The notes: generated from the letters alone by a model not told the origin. A stretch of DNA of 62,767 nucleotides from Ligilactobacillus ruminis DSM 20403 = NBRC 102161 (GCF_900113455.1 NZ_FOPI01000013.1:1-62767), one strand, 5' to 3'; positions 20,567 to 30,117 are shown, counted from the stretch's first letter. Made by a program: numbers and translations.

Positions 20567-21700
20567 CTAATCAAATAAAATAATCCCTATTTCATGCGGT
20601 GCGTCTGCATAAAGCGCACTTTCGCAAATTTTAAGCTCCCCGTCCATCGTTTTGACCAACAGGTGACAGTACGCTGAATTTTTTTGTAATGCCTGATACA
20701 ATTCGTCCGCATTGGCAATCTTAACTTTGTTGCATTCCAAAATCACGTCACCGGGAACCAGTTTCATCTTAGCAGCGGGAGTTCCGCTCTTAACCGCAAC
20801 AACCCTTGCTCCGTCACTTGTTTCAACGTACCAGAATTGACCTTTTCCATCAAATGACGACTGCTTGACAATAAAAATAAGCTCGGTTAAAAACATTACA
20901 AGCAATAAAACCAAACTTGATTTTGGAACGAATGCGGCAATTATCGAAAAAAGCAGTCCCATTCCGCATTGCAACGATTTATGTCGCCTGTAATATCCGA
21001 GACTCGAAGAAAAGCTCCGCTTGAACGTTTTCACGTTTGTCGCAACCAAAAGCGGCATCAAAAATAACGTAAAATGTACGTCGCTGATTCCTGAAAGCGG
21101 CCAAAAAAATGCCGACTGCGTTCCATCTCTGAGCGGGAGCAGCAAAATCAAGGGAACAATCGTCATTTCTCTGAAATAATAGCCGACGATTTTGCGACCG
21201 CGTTTGCCGTTTTTGACTTTAGGCGTAAACCATTCTGTTTCTTTTTCTTTGGCAAGAGCAACCTGGAAGCCGGCACATAAAGCTGCCAAAACAAGAATCG
21301 CAAATCCGAAATGCTGATTCAGCGAATCCGGCAAAAGAAAGGACCGAACATCAAATTGACAACACAAAAGCGTTATTAATCCTGTTGCCAAAACCGCCGT
21401 AAGACTCAAATCGACGGCCTGACCAAAAAGCAGCGCGATGATTCCCAAAGCCTGATACATAAGAATCGTTTTTTCAGGAATCGAAACGCCTGAAAGCACC
21501 GTAACGATTGCAGCGATGAAAAAAAAGCTCAAGGCATTTTTCAAGAAATGACGTCCTTCGTAAAAATCGCGATCAATCGCTATCCTGAATGTTTTTCTTT
21601 CATATTTGACTCTTGAAAAGTACCGTATCAGCACTGCAATGACGGCTGCCAACAGCAATGGCTGAATAAAGTATTTCAGAAAGCTTTCCAACAAACTCAT
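20567..21700 (-). CDS. minJ: PDZ-domain membrane protein, MinJ-like
   Basis: The 377-residue protein has an N-terminal membrane helix, several further helices to about residue 265 and a C-terminal PDZ domain (about 285-365; GTPAAKMKLVPGDVILECNKV). This is the layout of MinJ, which in Bacillus bridges DivIVA to MinD and restrains division at poles; in Bacillus minJ also lies near ftsEX and flagellar genes. First gene of an operon with PhoP/PhoR-like, PspC and YvlD-like genes; only 12 bases separate it from the regulator. Confidence 0.75.
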   Translation of the reverse strand: MSLLESFLKYFIQPLLLAAVIAVLIRYFSRVKYERKTFRIAIDRDFYEGRHFLKNALSFFFIAAIVTVLSGVSIPEKTILMYQALGIIALLFGQAVDLSLTAVLATGLITLLCCQFDVRSFLLPDSLNQHFGFAILVLAALCAGFQVALAKEKETEWFTPKVKNGKRGRKIVGYYFREMTIVPLILLLPLRDGTQSAFFWPLSGISDVHFTLFLMPLLVATNVKTFKRSFSSSLGYYRRHKSLQCGMGLLFSIIAAFVPKSSLVLLLVMFLTELIFIVKQSSFDGKGQFWYVETSDGARVVAVKSGTPAAKMKLVPGDVILECNKVKIANADELYQALQKNSAYCHLLVKTMDGELKICESALYADAPHEIGIILFD

Positions 21701-21814
21701 ACATTTATCCCCTCTTTTGGCGTTTAACCTAATTATAACAAATTAACAACGCAAAGGAAAAAATTAGAGAAAAAAGAAAGGGCGAAAATAAGCGGCATGA
21801 TATTTTACCAAATA

Positions 21815-21980
21815 CAGTGCCGTGCATCACCTTCTCAAGAAGCATGCAAGCTCTCAGTCAAATTTACCGACACGTGTCGCTTTAGGCTATTTCCACCATA
21901 AGGCAATTGTAACACATATTAAAAAGCCGGATGATTTGCAATCAGTTGCAAATCATCCGGTTTTTTAATTGAGGCATATC
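21815..21980 (+). repeat. Dispersed terminator-bearing repeat, copy 1
   Basis: Core hairpin CCGGATGATTTGCAA / TTGCAAATCATCCGG (21927-21960, 15-bp perfect stem, TCAG loop) flanked by A and T runs, then AATTGAGGCATA. Left of it lie TTCTCAAGAAGCA (21832-21844) and TCTCAGTCAAATTTACCG (21852-21869), both also found in copy 2, and CCGTGCATC shared with copy 3. The T-rich arm faces the 3' end of the flagellin gene, 38 bases away, so it should terminate that transcript. Confidence 0.75.
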
Positions 21981-22003
21981 TTTTCCCTAACTATTCAAAT
22001 CCG

Positions 22004-23062
22004 TCAAAACGCATTTGCTTTCGGCAAACTGTTAAGCAGCGTAAGCACCGTGTTCGGCTCTGAATTTGCCTGCGCAAGCATCGCTGCTGCCACTTGAGAC
22101 ATCAGATTTGCCTTGGTGAAATTCATCATTTCTTCAGCAATATCGCAATCTTCAATTCTTGACTGAGCATCAGAGAGATTAATTGCGCTGTTTTCAAGAT
22201 AATTAATCGTATGCTGCAGCGCATTTTGCGTTGCGCCAAGTCCGGCACGCTGAAGCGAAACGGTGCTGATTGCTTTGTCGACTTGATTCATGACGATCGT
22301 CGCATAATTTTGTCCTTCACGATTAAGATCTTGCCCCACCTTTTCAAAGGCAGCTTTCTTTGCGGCAACTTCTTGTTCCAAAGCAGAAGTATTTTGTCCT
22401 TTTGCCTTGGCCAAAGCCAAACTGTTGGCTGCCGCATTATATGCATCTTTTGCATCGTTATATTTTTTAATGGTCTCCTGGCTGCCACAAAGGCCCATTT
22501 CGACATCGACTGTTTGACCATTAGCATCGGTTACGCTGAGCTTGCCGTTCGTTGTTTTGAAAATTGCATCAAAACGCATGTCGCTGAGTTCGACATCCAT
22601 CGTTTGTCCGGCATTTGCACCAACTTGCAAAGTAATCTTATTCCTTGATCCGTCAAGCAAATTAATCGTATTGAATTGGCTGCTGTTGCCGATTCGATCG
22701 ATTTCCTGGCGCAAAGCCTAAAATTCTTTATCAATTGCGGCACGATCTTCATAAGTCAACGTCCCGTTAGCGGCTTGAACTGCCAAATCGCGCATTCTTC
22801 CCAAAATACTGTGCGTTTCGTTTAAAGCACCTTCTGCCGTCTGAATCAGTGAAATTCCGTCTTGCGCATTTCTTTTGGCAATCTTTAGTCCGCTGACTTG
22901 AGCTCCCATCTTCACTGCGATACATGCCCCGGCTGGATCATCCGCAAATGAATTGATTCTTTTTCCAGACGAAATTCTTAAAAGCGACTTGCTTTTGGAA
23001 GCGTTCCAGGTCGCATAGTTCGAATATGCTCGCATCGCATCAACGTTCGTATTAATTCGCAT
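22004..23062 (-). pseudogene. Flagellin (orphan copy) interrupted by an in-frame TAG
   Basis: Read through one TAG (22718-22720) the frame gives 352 residues of flagellin: N-terminal D0/D1 (MRINTNVDAMRAYSNY; SSGKRIN..ADDPAG; RNAQDGISLIQTAEGALNE; GRMRDLAVQAANG), a short helical middle region and C-terminal D1/D0 (GLGATQNALQHTINYLENSA; AEEMMNFTKANLMSQ; AMLAQANSEP). The TAG falls in DKEF*ALRQEID, where flagellins usually have Q, so a single CAG-to-TAG change explains it. Without suppression only a 114-residue fragment is made. A strong AAGGAGGA precedes the ATG. No other flagellar gene is near. Confidence 0.85.
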
Positions 23063-23095
23063 GCTTGGATCCTCCTTTTTTTCATTCGCTTTTAA

Positions 23096-23120
23096 ATATC
23101 GGACACAAAAACTTGTTTTA
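23096..23120 (-). promoter_or_regulatory. Sigma-D/FliA-like promoter for the flagellin gene
   Basis: TAAA (23117-23120) and CCGATAT (23096-23102) are separated by 14 bases, 34 bases before the start codon. The -10 matches the sigma-28 consensus well, but the spacer is about two bases short of the Bacillus TAAA-N15-GCCGATAT form. Confidence 0.4.
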
Positions 23121-23125
23121 AAGCC

Positions 23126-23160
23126 AAAAAAGACTTTCCCAAAAATGAGAAAGTCTTTTT
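23126..23160 (-). terminator. Terminator after ftsX
   Basis: AAAAAGACTTTC and a complementary GAAAGTCTTTTTT pair around a short loop on the minus strand, 30 bases past the ftsX stop, separating ftsEX from the flagellin gene. Confidence 0.85.
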
Positions 23161-23189
23161 CGCATCAAAATACAGCACCTGCATTCTGT

Positions 23190-24077
23190 CTAGATTTTCA
23201 AGAAACGGCTCATCGAAAGACCGGAACCGAGCGCACCGATAATAATTCCGATTGTAGCCAAAAGAACGTCGATTTCCCAAAGAAACGTTCCAGGAGTCAA
23301 AAGAGAGTAGCTTGTTCCGGACAATGACGCCGTAATTACGCCATACATCCAAAAATACAGGCCATCAACGATCAAAATCGGCAGAATCGCCCCTAAAAGC
23401 CCGGTCCATGCGCCTTCCAAAATGAACGGCCAACGGATATAACCGTTGGTGGCACCAACCAAGCGCATAATCGCAATTTCATTTTTACGCGATAAAATCG
23501 TAATTCTGATCGTATTCGAAATCAGGAAGACTGCCACAAACAACAGCAAAAGACTGATCGTAATGCCCCAACGCTGAATGCTTGCAACAACGCTGAAAAG
23601 CTTTTTGGCTGATGCTCCGCCATACTTCGCATCGGATACGTGTCTCAGCTTCTTGGCTTTTTGTGCAACGGTGATCGTTTTTTTCGGCGTTGTCGCGCTT
23701 ACGACATAGACGTCAGAAAGAGGATTGTCGTCGCCTTTGAATAAATTGAACTCTTTGCCGTAAACACCAACGACATTATCCAATTCTTTTTTCTTGCTCG
23801 AAAATTCAATCTTTTTAACGCCGTCGATTTTTTCAAGCTTTTTCTTCAAAGCAGCTTCTTGCTTCTTATTCGTACCGCGATCAATAATAACTCGAACTTG
23901 AACGTCATTTTCAATATCAGTCGCAACCTTGTTGACGTTTAACAAAATTGACAGCAATACGCCGACCAAAAGAAGCGTAACCGTTACGGCACTGACGGCA
24001 GCAACCGACATCCAACCGTTGCGCTTGAGACTCTTAAAACTCTCGCGCAGATGTCGCTTAATCGTTACTGATTTCAT
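23190..24077 (-). CDS. ftsX: Cell division ABC permease FtsX
   Basis: The 295-residue protein has the FtsX topology: cytoplasmic N-terminus, first helix (about 24-46), an extracellular domain (about 48-165), then three helices (about 170-195, 220-245, 265-288). With FtsE it controls peptidoglycan hydrolases during division and elongation. The start MKSVTIKRHLRES at 24077 lies inside the end of ftsE (20-base overlap); the longer open frame upstream is only the overlapping ftsE sequence in another phase. Confidence 0.94.
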   Translation of the reverse strand: MKSVTIKRHLRESFKSLKRNGWMSVAAVSAVTVTLLLVGVLLSILLNVNKVATDIENDVQVRVIIDRGTNKKQEAALKKKLEKIDGVKKIEFSSKKKELDNVVGVYGKEFNLFKGDDNPLSDVYVVSATTPKKTITVAQKAKKLRHVSDAKYGGASAKKLFSVVASIQRWGITISLLLLFVAVFLISNTIRITILSRKNEIAIMRLVGATNGYIRWPFILEGAWTGLLGAILPILIVDGLYFWMYGVITASLSGTSYSLLTPGTFLWEIDVLLATIGIIIGALGSGLSMSRFLKI

Positions 24078-24753
24078 CTTCGTATTCTCCTCCTTCTTGA
24101 TCGCGAATAATGCGGCCATCGGCAATCTCAATGACACGATGCTTATATTCGTTGACGATATAGCTGTTGTGAGTTGCCATAACAACGGTCGTGCCGTCAT
24201 TATTAATGCGTTCCATGATTTCCATGATTCCTTCCGCCGTTTCCGGATCAAGGTTCCCGGTCGGTTCGTCCGCAATCAAAATGCTTGGCTTGTTTGCAAT
24301 TGCGCGCGCAATCGCGATACGTTGCTGTTCGCCACCGGACAATTCATTCGGAAAACTGTCTGCCTTATGAGAAAGACCGACAAGATCAAGTACACGAACG
24401 ACTCGTTTTTGCACTTCTTCCGGTTTCTTTTCAATAACTTGGAGAGCATAGGCAATGTTTTCAAAAACGGTCAACCGCGGCAACAGCTTGAAATCTTGAA
24501 AAACAATTCCAAGTTCGCGTCGCAAGTAAGGCACTTCGCTGTTTTTCATTTTTTCAAGTTCATATTCGTTGACTTTAATCTCACCTGAAGTCGGAACTTC
24601 TTGATGATACATCATCTTGATAAAAGTCGATTTGCCGGCACCGCTTGGCCCAACGACATAAACGAATTCGCCCTGTTCGATTTTAAGCGAGATATGATCA
24701 GTTGCTAAAACACCGTTCGGATATTCTTTGACAACGTTCTTATATTCAATCAA
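24058..24753 (-). CDS. ftsE: Cell division ABC ATPase FtsE
   Basis: ATPase partner of FtsX, 231 residues: Walker A GPSGAGKS (35-42), Q-loop in VFQDFKLL, signature LSGGEQQR, Walker B ILIADEPTGNLD and H-loop in ATHNSYIV. The ATG overlaps no upstream gene; prfB ends 107 bases before it. The ftsE-ftsX unit closes with its own terminator. Confidence 0.96.
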   Translation of the reverse strand: MIEYKNVVKEYPNGVLATDHISLKIEQGEFVYVVGPSGAGKSTFIKMMYHQEVPTSGEIKVNEYELEKMKNSEVPYLRRELGIVFQDFKLLPRLTVFENIAYALQVIEKKPEEVQKRVVRVLDLVGLSHKADSFPNELSGGEQQRIAIARAIANKPSILIADEPTGNLDPETAEGIMEIMERINNDGTTVVMATHNSYIVNEYKHRVIEIADGRIIRDQEGGEYEDEISND

Positions 24754-24860
24754 AGGAACTTCTCCCTTCCTAATTCATTAACAACACTTTACATTATATC
24801 ATTTATAAGGTAACGTTTTTTTCACAGTTGTTACATTTAGGTATCATTTGCTTATCTTGA

Positions 24861-25977
24861 TCAACGCGGATTTTCCTTTTTAAGATTCCATTGAAGATAT
24901 GCGTTGATGAAACCGTCAAGATCACCGTCCATTACGCTTGAGATATTGCCTGTTTCATAATTTGTTCGATGATCCTTGACCATTGAATACGGATGGAACA
25001 CGTATGATCTGATTTGTGAACCCCATCCGATGTCCAATTGTTCGCCCTGAATGGCGGCACGCTTTTTCTCCTGTTCTTCCAATTCCATTTGATAAAGTTT
25101 TGAACGCAGCATCTTTTCAGCAGTTGCACGGTTTTGGAATTGCGAACGTTGTGCCTGACTCGAAACGACGATTCCGGTCGGAATGTGAATCAAACGAACA
25201 GCTGATGAAGTTTTGTTAATATGCTGACCACCGGCGCCTGAGGAACGGAAAACTTCCATCTTAATGTCTTCAGGACGCAAATCAACCTCAACGTCATCAT
25301 CCAGTTCCGGCATTACGTTCACTGAACAAAATGACGTGTGACGTCTGCCGGCCGAATCAAAAGGAGAGATACGAACCAGGCGGTGCACGCCTTTTTCGCT
25401 TCTCAAATATCCATAAGCATTGTGCCCGGAAATAGTCAGTGTAACCGACTTGATTCCGGCCTCATCCCCAGCTTGATAATCATCCGTTTCAACACTGAAC
25501 CCGTGCTGTTCTGCCCAACGAGTATACATTCTGAGCAGCATCGATCCCCAATCTTGAGATTCGGTCCCGCCTGCTCCAGGATGAAGTTCCAAAATAGCAT
25601 TGTCTTTGTCGTACTTGCCGTTCAAAAGCAGTGACAGCTGATACTCCTGCATCTTCTTTTGGGCAAGCTCGAACTTTTCTGACAATTCCGAAACGAGTTC
25701 ATCATCATCTTCTTCTTGAACCATTTCAAGCAAAACTTCCAAATCTTCAATTGCCTCTTCAAGCTGATTGAAATTGTCATATTTGTTCTTTAATTCGTTG
25801 TTTTCATTGATAACTTTTTGGGCTTCTTCTTGATTGTTCCAAAAATCAGGATCTGCCATCTTAGATTCGTTGTCGGCTATTGCCTCTTGCAACCCGTCTA
25901 AGTCAAAGAGACCCCCTAAAGTCCGAAATCTTGGCACTCATGGCCTCGATTTCTTTCTTATAATCACTGTATTCCAT
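24861..25977 (-). CDS. prfB: Peptide chain release factor 2 (programmed +1 frameshift)
   Basis: Recognises UGA and UAA stops and releases the peptide. Translation starts at ATG 25977 ([16 protein letters not shown]), reaches CTT TGA C (25908-25902), and must shift +1 to continue [14 protein letters not shown]; the joined product is about 371 residues with the catalytic GGQ ([14 protein letters not shown]). The shift is the autoregulatory mechanism known for prfB: scarce RF2 slows termination at UGA and favours shifting. It must not be annotated as a truncated gene. Confidence 0.95.
25903..25917 (-). promoter_or_regulatory. prfB: prfB frameshift site
   Basis: On the minus strand AGGGGG (25917-25912), three bases, then CTT TGA. 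The Shine-Dalgarno-like hexamer with CTTTGAC is the classical RF2 recoding signal; the usual TAT between them is TCT here. Confidence 0.95.
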
Positions 25978-26002
25978 TATTGACCTCCTAATGGTTATCC
26001 AT

Positions 26003-26078
26003 AAAAAAGGCAGCATCCCCGAGACAAATCCAGTGCATGATCAGCACTTTATGCCATCCGTTAGTTAACCGCCTTTTT
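26003..26078 (-). terminator. Long structured terminator between secA and prfB
   Basis: On the minus strand AAAAAGGCGG pairs with GCTGCCTTTTT (one G-U), enclosing a second perfect stem AGTGC / GCACT, and ends in TTTTTT. It starts 12 bases after secA and ends about 16 bases before the prfB ribosome site, so prfB must depend on readthrough or on a promoter within the hairpin. Confidence 0.6.
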
Positions 26079-26090
26079 GATTCTTACTTG

Positions 26091-28454
26091 TTAACGTTTG
26101 ATGTTTTGACGAATTTCAGCTTTCAAGAACAAACGAGTAACTTCATATTCGATGTCGCCGATCATTTGTTCAAACATCTTGAACCCGTCAGATTGGTATT
26201 CGACCAGAGGATTCAGCTGACCATAGCCGCGAAGTCCGATCGATTGGCGCAACTGATCCATTTCGTCAATATGATCGGTCCAATGCGAGTCAACGACACG
26301 CAAAATAACGACCTTCTCAAATTCAAGCATTTGACTTGCGTCGTAAAGCTGCTTTTCCTTCGTCTTGTAATTTGCTTCGGCACGATCCATTAAATACGAA
26401 ACCATTTCATCGACGGTCTTACCTTCAAGATCGCTTACGGAAATGCTGTCTTCAGGAACCATTGCCGAAACGGCGAAATCAACGATTCCTTGAAGATCCC
26501 ATTCCCTTTGTTCGCCGCCCGCATGCATCTGAACCACGTGCTCAACCGTACGCTCGATCATCGGCATGATGACTGGCTTTAATGATTTCTCTTCCATAAT
26601 GACTTGCTGACGCTGCTTATAGATGACCTCACGCTGAGCTCTCATGACATCGTCATATTGAAGAACCTGCTTGCGCATATCGTAGTTATTGCCTTCAACG
26701 CGCTTTTGAGCAGACTCGACTTGTTTCGTAATCATCTTGGATTGAATCACGGCATCTTCATCAGCCAAATTCATTGTTTCCAAGAAGCGCTTAACTCTGT
26801 CCGTCCCGAAACGAAGCATCAAATCATCTTCGAGCGAGAGATAGAATTGAGATACGCCAGGATCTCCTTGGCGTCCTGAACGACCGCGCAACTGGTTATC
26901 GATACGACGCGACTCATGGCGTTCGGTCCCGATAACGGCTAAGCCGCCAAGTTCACGGACTCCCGGCCCAAGCTTGATATCGGTACCGCGTCCGGCCATA
27001 TTCGTTGCAATCGTAACGGCACCGCGCTGTCCGGCATTCATGATGATTTCAGCTTCTTTGGCATGGTTTTTTGCGTTCAAAACAGCATGCGGAACCCCGG
27101 CCTGATCAAGCATCGCTGAAAGAAGTTCGCTTGTTTCGACCGCAACGGTTCCGACAAGAATCGGCTGTCCTTTGGCATGACGTTCTTTAATATCTTCAAC
27201 CACGGCCTTAAATTTGCTCTTAAGGTTAGGATACAAAATATCCGGACGATCGTCACGAATTACGGGCTTGTTCGTCGGAATCGAAATAACTTCCATGTTG
27301 TAAATTTCACGGAATTCTTCATCTTCAGTCTTAGCCGTCCCGGTCATGCCGGAAAGTTTCTTATACATTCTGAAGAAGTTCTGATAGGTGATATTGGCCA
27401 TCGTCTTTGTTTCTTCTTCGATTTCAACGTGTTCCTTGGCTTCGATGGCCTGGTGCAAACCGTCAGAATAACGGCGGCCGTCCATAATGCGGCCCGTAAA
27501 CTGATCGACGATCAAAACCTCGCCGTCTTGAACAACATAATCCTTGTCTCGAATCATGATGTAGTTTGCTCTCAGCGCATTGTCCAAGTGGTGATTCAAC
27601 GCCGTATTGTCAGGATCGAACAGATTTTGCGTGCCAAAATATTGTTCGCCTTTGCGAATTCCTTTTTCAGTCAACGAAACCGTCTTTGATTCAAGATCGA
27701 TCTTAAAATCCGTATCCTTCTCCAACGTTTTGGCAAAACGATCGGTTCTCGTATAAAGAAGCGTCGTTCCTGATGACTGGCCCGAAATAATCAATGGAGT
27801 CCGAGCTTCGTCAATCAAGATGGAATCGACTTCGTCAACGATGCAGAAATTGAGCGGACGCTGTACCATCTCTTCACGATAAACGACCATGTTGTCGCGA
27901 AGATAATCAAAACCGAGTTCGCTGTTGGTCGAATAAGTGATGTCGCAATTGTATGCCTCGCGCTTTTCTTCAGGAGTTTTGCTCGTAATGTTCAAGCCGA
28001 CGCTGAGTCCGAGCCAATTGTAAAGTTCCCCCATCTCGGTCGCATCACGCGATGAAAGATATTCGTTGACCGTAACGACATGAACGCCTTCGCCTGCAAG
28101 AGCATTCAGATAAACAGGCATCGTAGCCGTCAAAGTTTTACCTTCGCCCGTCTTCATTTCGGCAATATTGCCTTCGTGCAAGACGATTCCGCCAATAATC
28201 TGGACATGATAAGGATAAAGTCCAAGAACGCGCTTAGCCCCTTCGCGTGCTACTGCAAACGCTTCTGGCAAGAGATCGTCAAGCGTTTCGCCCGCTTGGT
28301 AACGTTTTTTGAATTCGGGGGTTTTTGCCTTAAGATCATCATCTGACAACTCAGCCATGTCTTGCGCATAGGCCTCTACTTTATCAGCAATTTTAGTCAA
28401 TCGCTTAAGTTCGCGATTGTCGCTTTCGACCCACTTTTTAAGGATATTAGCCAT
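26091..28454 (-). CDS. secA: Preprotein translocase ATPase SecA
   Basis: Motor of the Sec export pathway, 787 residues. Visible are Walker A MKTGEGKT (about 101-108), the DEAD-type [14 protein letters not shown], helicase motif [10 protein letters not shown] and [11 protein letters not shown]. The C-terminus ends [10 protein letters not shown] with no cysteine-rich zinc-binding tail, as in many lactobacilli. AAGGA sits unusually far (13 bases) from the start because a two-codon frame ATG AAG TAA lies between and abuts the secA ATG. Confidence 0.96.
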   Translation of the reverse strand: MANILKKWVESDNRELKRLTKIADKVEAYAQDMAELSDDDLKAKTPEFKKRYQAGETLDDLLPEAFAVAREGAKRVLGLYPYHVQIIGGIVLHEGNIAEMKTGEGKTLTATMPVYLNALAGEGVHVVTVNEYLSSRDATEMGELYNWLGLSVGLNITSKTPEEKREAYNCDITYSTNSELGFDYLRDNMVVYREEMVQRPLNFCIVDEVDSILIDEARTPLIISGQSSGTTLLYTRTDRFAKTLEKDTDFKIDLESKTVSLTEKGIRKGEQYFGTQNLFDPDNTALNHHLDNALRANYIMIRDKDYVVQDGEVLIVDQFTGRIMDGRRYSDGLHQAIEAKEHVEIEEETKTMANITYQNFFRMYKKLSGMTGTAKTEDEEFREIYNMEVISIPTNKPVIRDDRPDILYPNLKSKFKAVVEDIKERHAKGQPILVGTVAVETSELLSAMLDQAGVPHAVLNAKNHAKEAEIIMNAGQRGAVTIATNMAGRGTDIKLGPGVRELGGLAVIGTERHESRRIDNQLRGRSGRQGDPGVSQFYLSLEDDLMLRFGTDRVKRFLETMNLADEDAVIQSKMITKQVESAQKRVEGNNYDMRKQVLQYDDVMRAQREVIYKQRQQVIMEEKSLKPVIMPMIERTVEHVVQMHAGGEQREWDLQGIVDFAVSAMVPEDSISVSDLEGKTVDEMVSYLMDRAEANYKTKEKQLYDASQMLEFEKVVILRVVDSHWTDHIDEMDQLRQSIGLRGYGQLNPLVEYQSDGFKMFEQMIGDIEYEVTRLFLKAEIRQNIKR

Positions 28455-28463
28455 TTACTTCAT
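28455..28463 (-). other. Two-codon minigene (ATG AAG TAA) abutting the secA start
   Basis: AAGGATTT is ideally spaced for this ATG and not for secA; the TAA is immediately followed by the secA ATG. It may be chance, or it may make secA translation depend on termination-reinitiation. Confidence 0.35.
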
Positions 28464-28663
28464 AAATCCTTTCTAACTGCTTTTAACTTCTATGATGGTT
28501 ATTTCTATTATTCAGTATACCAAGTTACATTTTATCATTATTTTCAAACAAATTAAAGGGCGAGCTTAAATTATCCCAGGGGCATCCGACCGAATGTTTG
28601 ATTCATCAACTCCTGAGCATCTTTTGTGCTTTAATCTGCATTTTTTCAAATCGTCGCCACAAC

Positions 28664-28698
28664 AAAAAGAACCCGGGAGAACTAATCCGGGTTCTTTA
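28664..28698 (-). terminator. Terminator after hpf
   Basis: AAAGAACCCGG and CCGGGTTCTTT pair on the minus strand around a short loop, followed by a T run, 14 bases past the hpf stop. Confidence 0.85.
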
Positions 28699-28711
28699 AA
28701 ATTCAATTTAA

Positions 28712-29272
28712 TTATTCTTCATCGCTTGCTTCAATCAGACCATAACGTCCGTCGCGACGCCGATAAACAATGTCGATGCCTGAAGTTTCAGCATCTTCGT
28801 AGATGAAGAAATCATGACCCAACATGTCCATTTGCAAGATTGCCTCCTCGGCGTCCATCGGCTTCAACGAAACACTCTTTGTACGAACAATCTCGAATTT
28901 TTTGTCTTCTGCAGCTGCTTCTTTAGGATCGGACGTCGGGACGAACTCAAATGTCTTGAAACCCTTTTCGCGCGACTTACGGTTAAGCTTTGTCTTGTAC
29001 TTTCTGATCTGGCGTTCAAGCTTATCGGTTACCAAGTCAATACTTGCATACATATCAGGTGAGGTTTCTTCGGCTCTTAAAACAAGATACGGAAGAGGAA
29101 TCGTAACTTCAACTTTGCAATTCTTATCCGAATAAACTTTTAGATTTACGTGAGCCATTGAACTGGACGTATCTTCGAAATACTTCTCAAGCTTTTTAAG
29201 CTTCTTTTCGACGTATTCGCGAATTGAACCAGTAACTTCGATATTTTCACCACGAACATTGATTTTTAACAT
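28712..29272 (-). CDS. hpf: Ribosome hibernation promoting factor, long form
   Basis: The 186-residue protein has the N-terminal ribosome-binding domain (about 1-105) and the C-terminal dimerisation domain (about 125-185; IVRTKSVSLKPMDAEEAI, GHDFFIY, VYRRRDGRYGLI). Long HPF dimerises 70S ribosomes into inactive 100S particles in stationary phase. AAAGGAGAGG precedes the ATG. A cre-like box lies within its promoter, suggesting control by CcpA. It lies upstream of secA as in Bacillus. Confidence 0.95.
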   Translation of the reverse strand: MLKINVRGENIEVTGSIREYVEKKLKKLEKYFEDTSSSMAHVNLKVYSDKNCKVEVTIPLPYLVLRAEETSPDMYASIDLVTDKLERQIRKYKTKLNRKSREKGFKTFEFVPTSDPKEAAAEDKKFEIVRTKSVSLKPMDAEEAILQMDMLGHDFFIYEDAETSGIDIVYRRRDGRYGLIEASDEE

Positions 29273-29350
29273 GGTAAACCTCTCCTTTCACTTCTGAACA
29301 TCTTTGCTCAGAAGGTTTGATATGATGTCTCATATCTCATCTACACCTAT

Positions 29351-29379
29351 ATTATAATAGAAAACGCTTTAAATAACAA
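29351..29379 (-). promoter_or_regulatory. hpf promoter with cre (CcpA) box in the spacer
   Basis: TTGTTA (29374-29379), a 17-base spacer and TATAAT (29351-29356). Inside the spacer TTAAAGCGTTTTCT (29359-29372) matches the cre consensus TGWAARCGYTWNCW at all but one position. This location would favour repression by CcpA on preferred sugars. Confidence 0.7.
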
Positions 29380-29424
29380 TCAAAAGCCTTGAGATATTTA
29401 AAAAAATAAATAACCTTCACAATT

Positions 29425-30117
29425 TTATCTCGCCAACGTCACAGAAGTCACAAATTTTGCGCCTGCATCTTCCAAAAGCGTTTTCGCATGATAAAGCGTT
29501 CGTCCCGTCGTATAGATGTCATCGACCAACAAGATCTTTTTGTCGCTCAGATTATTTGGACCAACATATTCAAAAGGTTGTTTTGTTTTCATTCTCATCG
29601 CACGATCCTTGTGCGACTGCTTCAAGCGCCCTTTATTTTGGCGCATCACAAGATAATTTTCACAATCAATTTTTCCAAGCCAACCAAGAACCTGATTAAA
29701 CCCGCGCGTTTTTTCAAACGTCTCCCTGTCAACCGGAATCGGGACGATCGCATATCCCTGTTTTTGAAATTCAGCAACTTTTTCTTGAAACTCATTTGCA
29801 AAAATCAATCGATATCGATAATCCCCCATAAACTTGTATCTTGTAACGTAGGCTTTCATGTTTTCGTCATATTTGTAAAGCGCTTGATTAAAAAGCAACT
29901 CGTACCCTGCTTTTTCCCATCTTTTGCAATCTTCACAGATTGTTTTTTCGGACATCTGCCTTCCGCAACCGGGACATGAGGTCTTAAAATCAATTTTTTC
30001 GAATTTTTGGCGACAAGCTTTGCAAACAACTGATTGCTCCAACGGTCTAAACGAAAATAAAAAGTCAAAAGTCATGTTCTGTTTTAGTCTTCTTCCGCAC
30101 AATAAGCACTCATTCAT
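29425..30117 (-). CDS. comFC: Competence protein ComFC (phosphoribosyltransferase-like)
   Basis: The 230-residue protein has an N-terminal cysteine-rich region (CLLC, CKAC, CPGC, CEDC) likely to bind zinc and a C-terminal phosphoribosyltransferase fold with ILLVDDIYTTGRT. ComFC is needed for natural transformation with ComFA. Its ATG overlaps the comFA stop (ATGA), so the two are coupled. Confidence 0.92.
   Translation of the reverse strand: MNECLLCGRRLKQNMTFDFLFSFRPLEQSVVCKACRQKFEKIDFKTSCPGCGRQMSEKTICEDCKRWEKAGYELLFNQALYKYDENMKAYVTRYKFMGDYRYRLIFANEFQEKVAEFQKQGYAIVPIPVDRETFEKTRGFNQVLGWLGKIDCENYLVMRQNKGRLKQSHKDRAMRMKTKQPFEYVGPNNLSDKKILLVDDIYTTGRTLYHAKTLLEDAGAKFVTSVTLAR

Noticed and set aside
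24861-25937. prfB as a shorter gene starting with MPRFRTLGG
   Set aside because: The upstream leader with AGGGGG and CTTTGAC is the standard RF2 frameshift, and no ribosome site precedes 25937.
26003-26078. A T-box riboswitch between secA and prfB
   Set aside because: There is nested stem structure but no T-box sequence, and the neighbouring genes are not amino-acid related.
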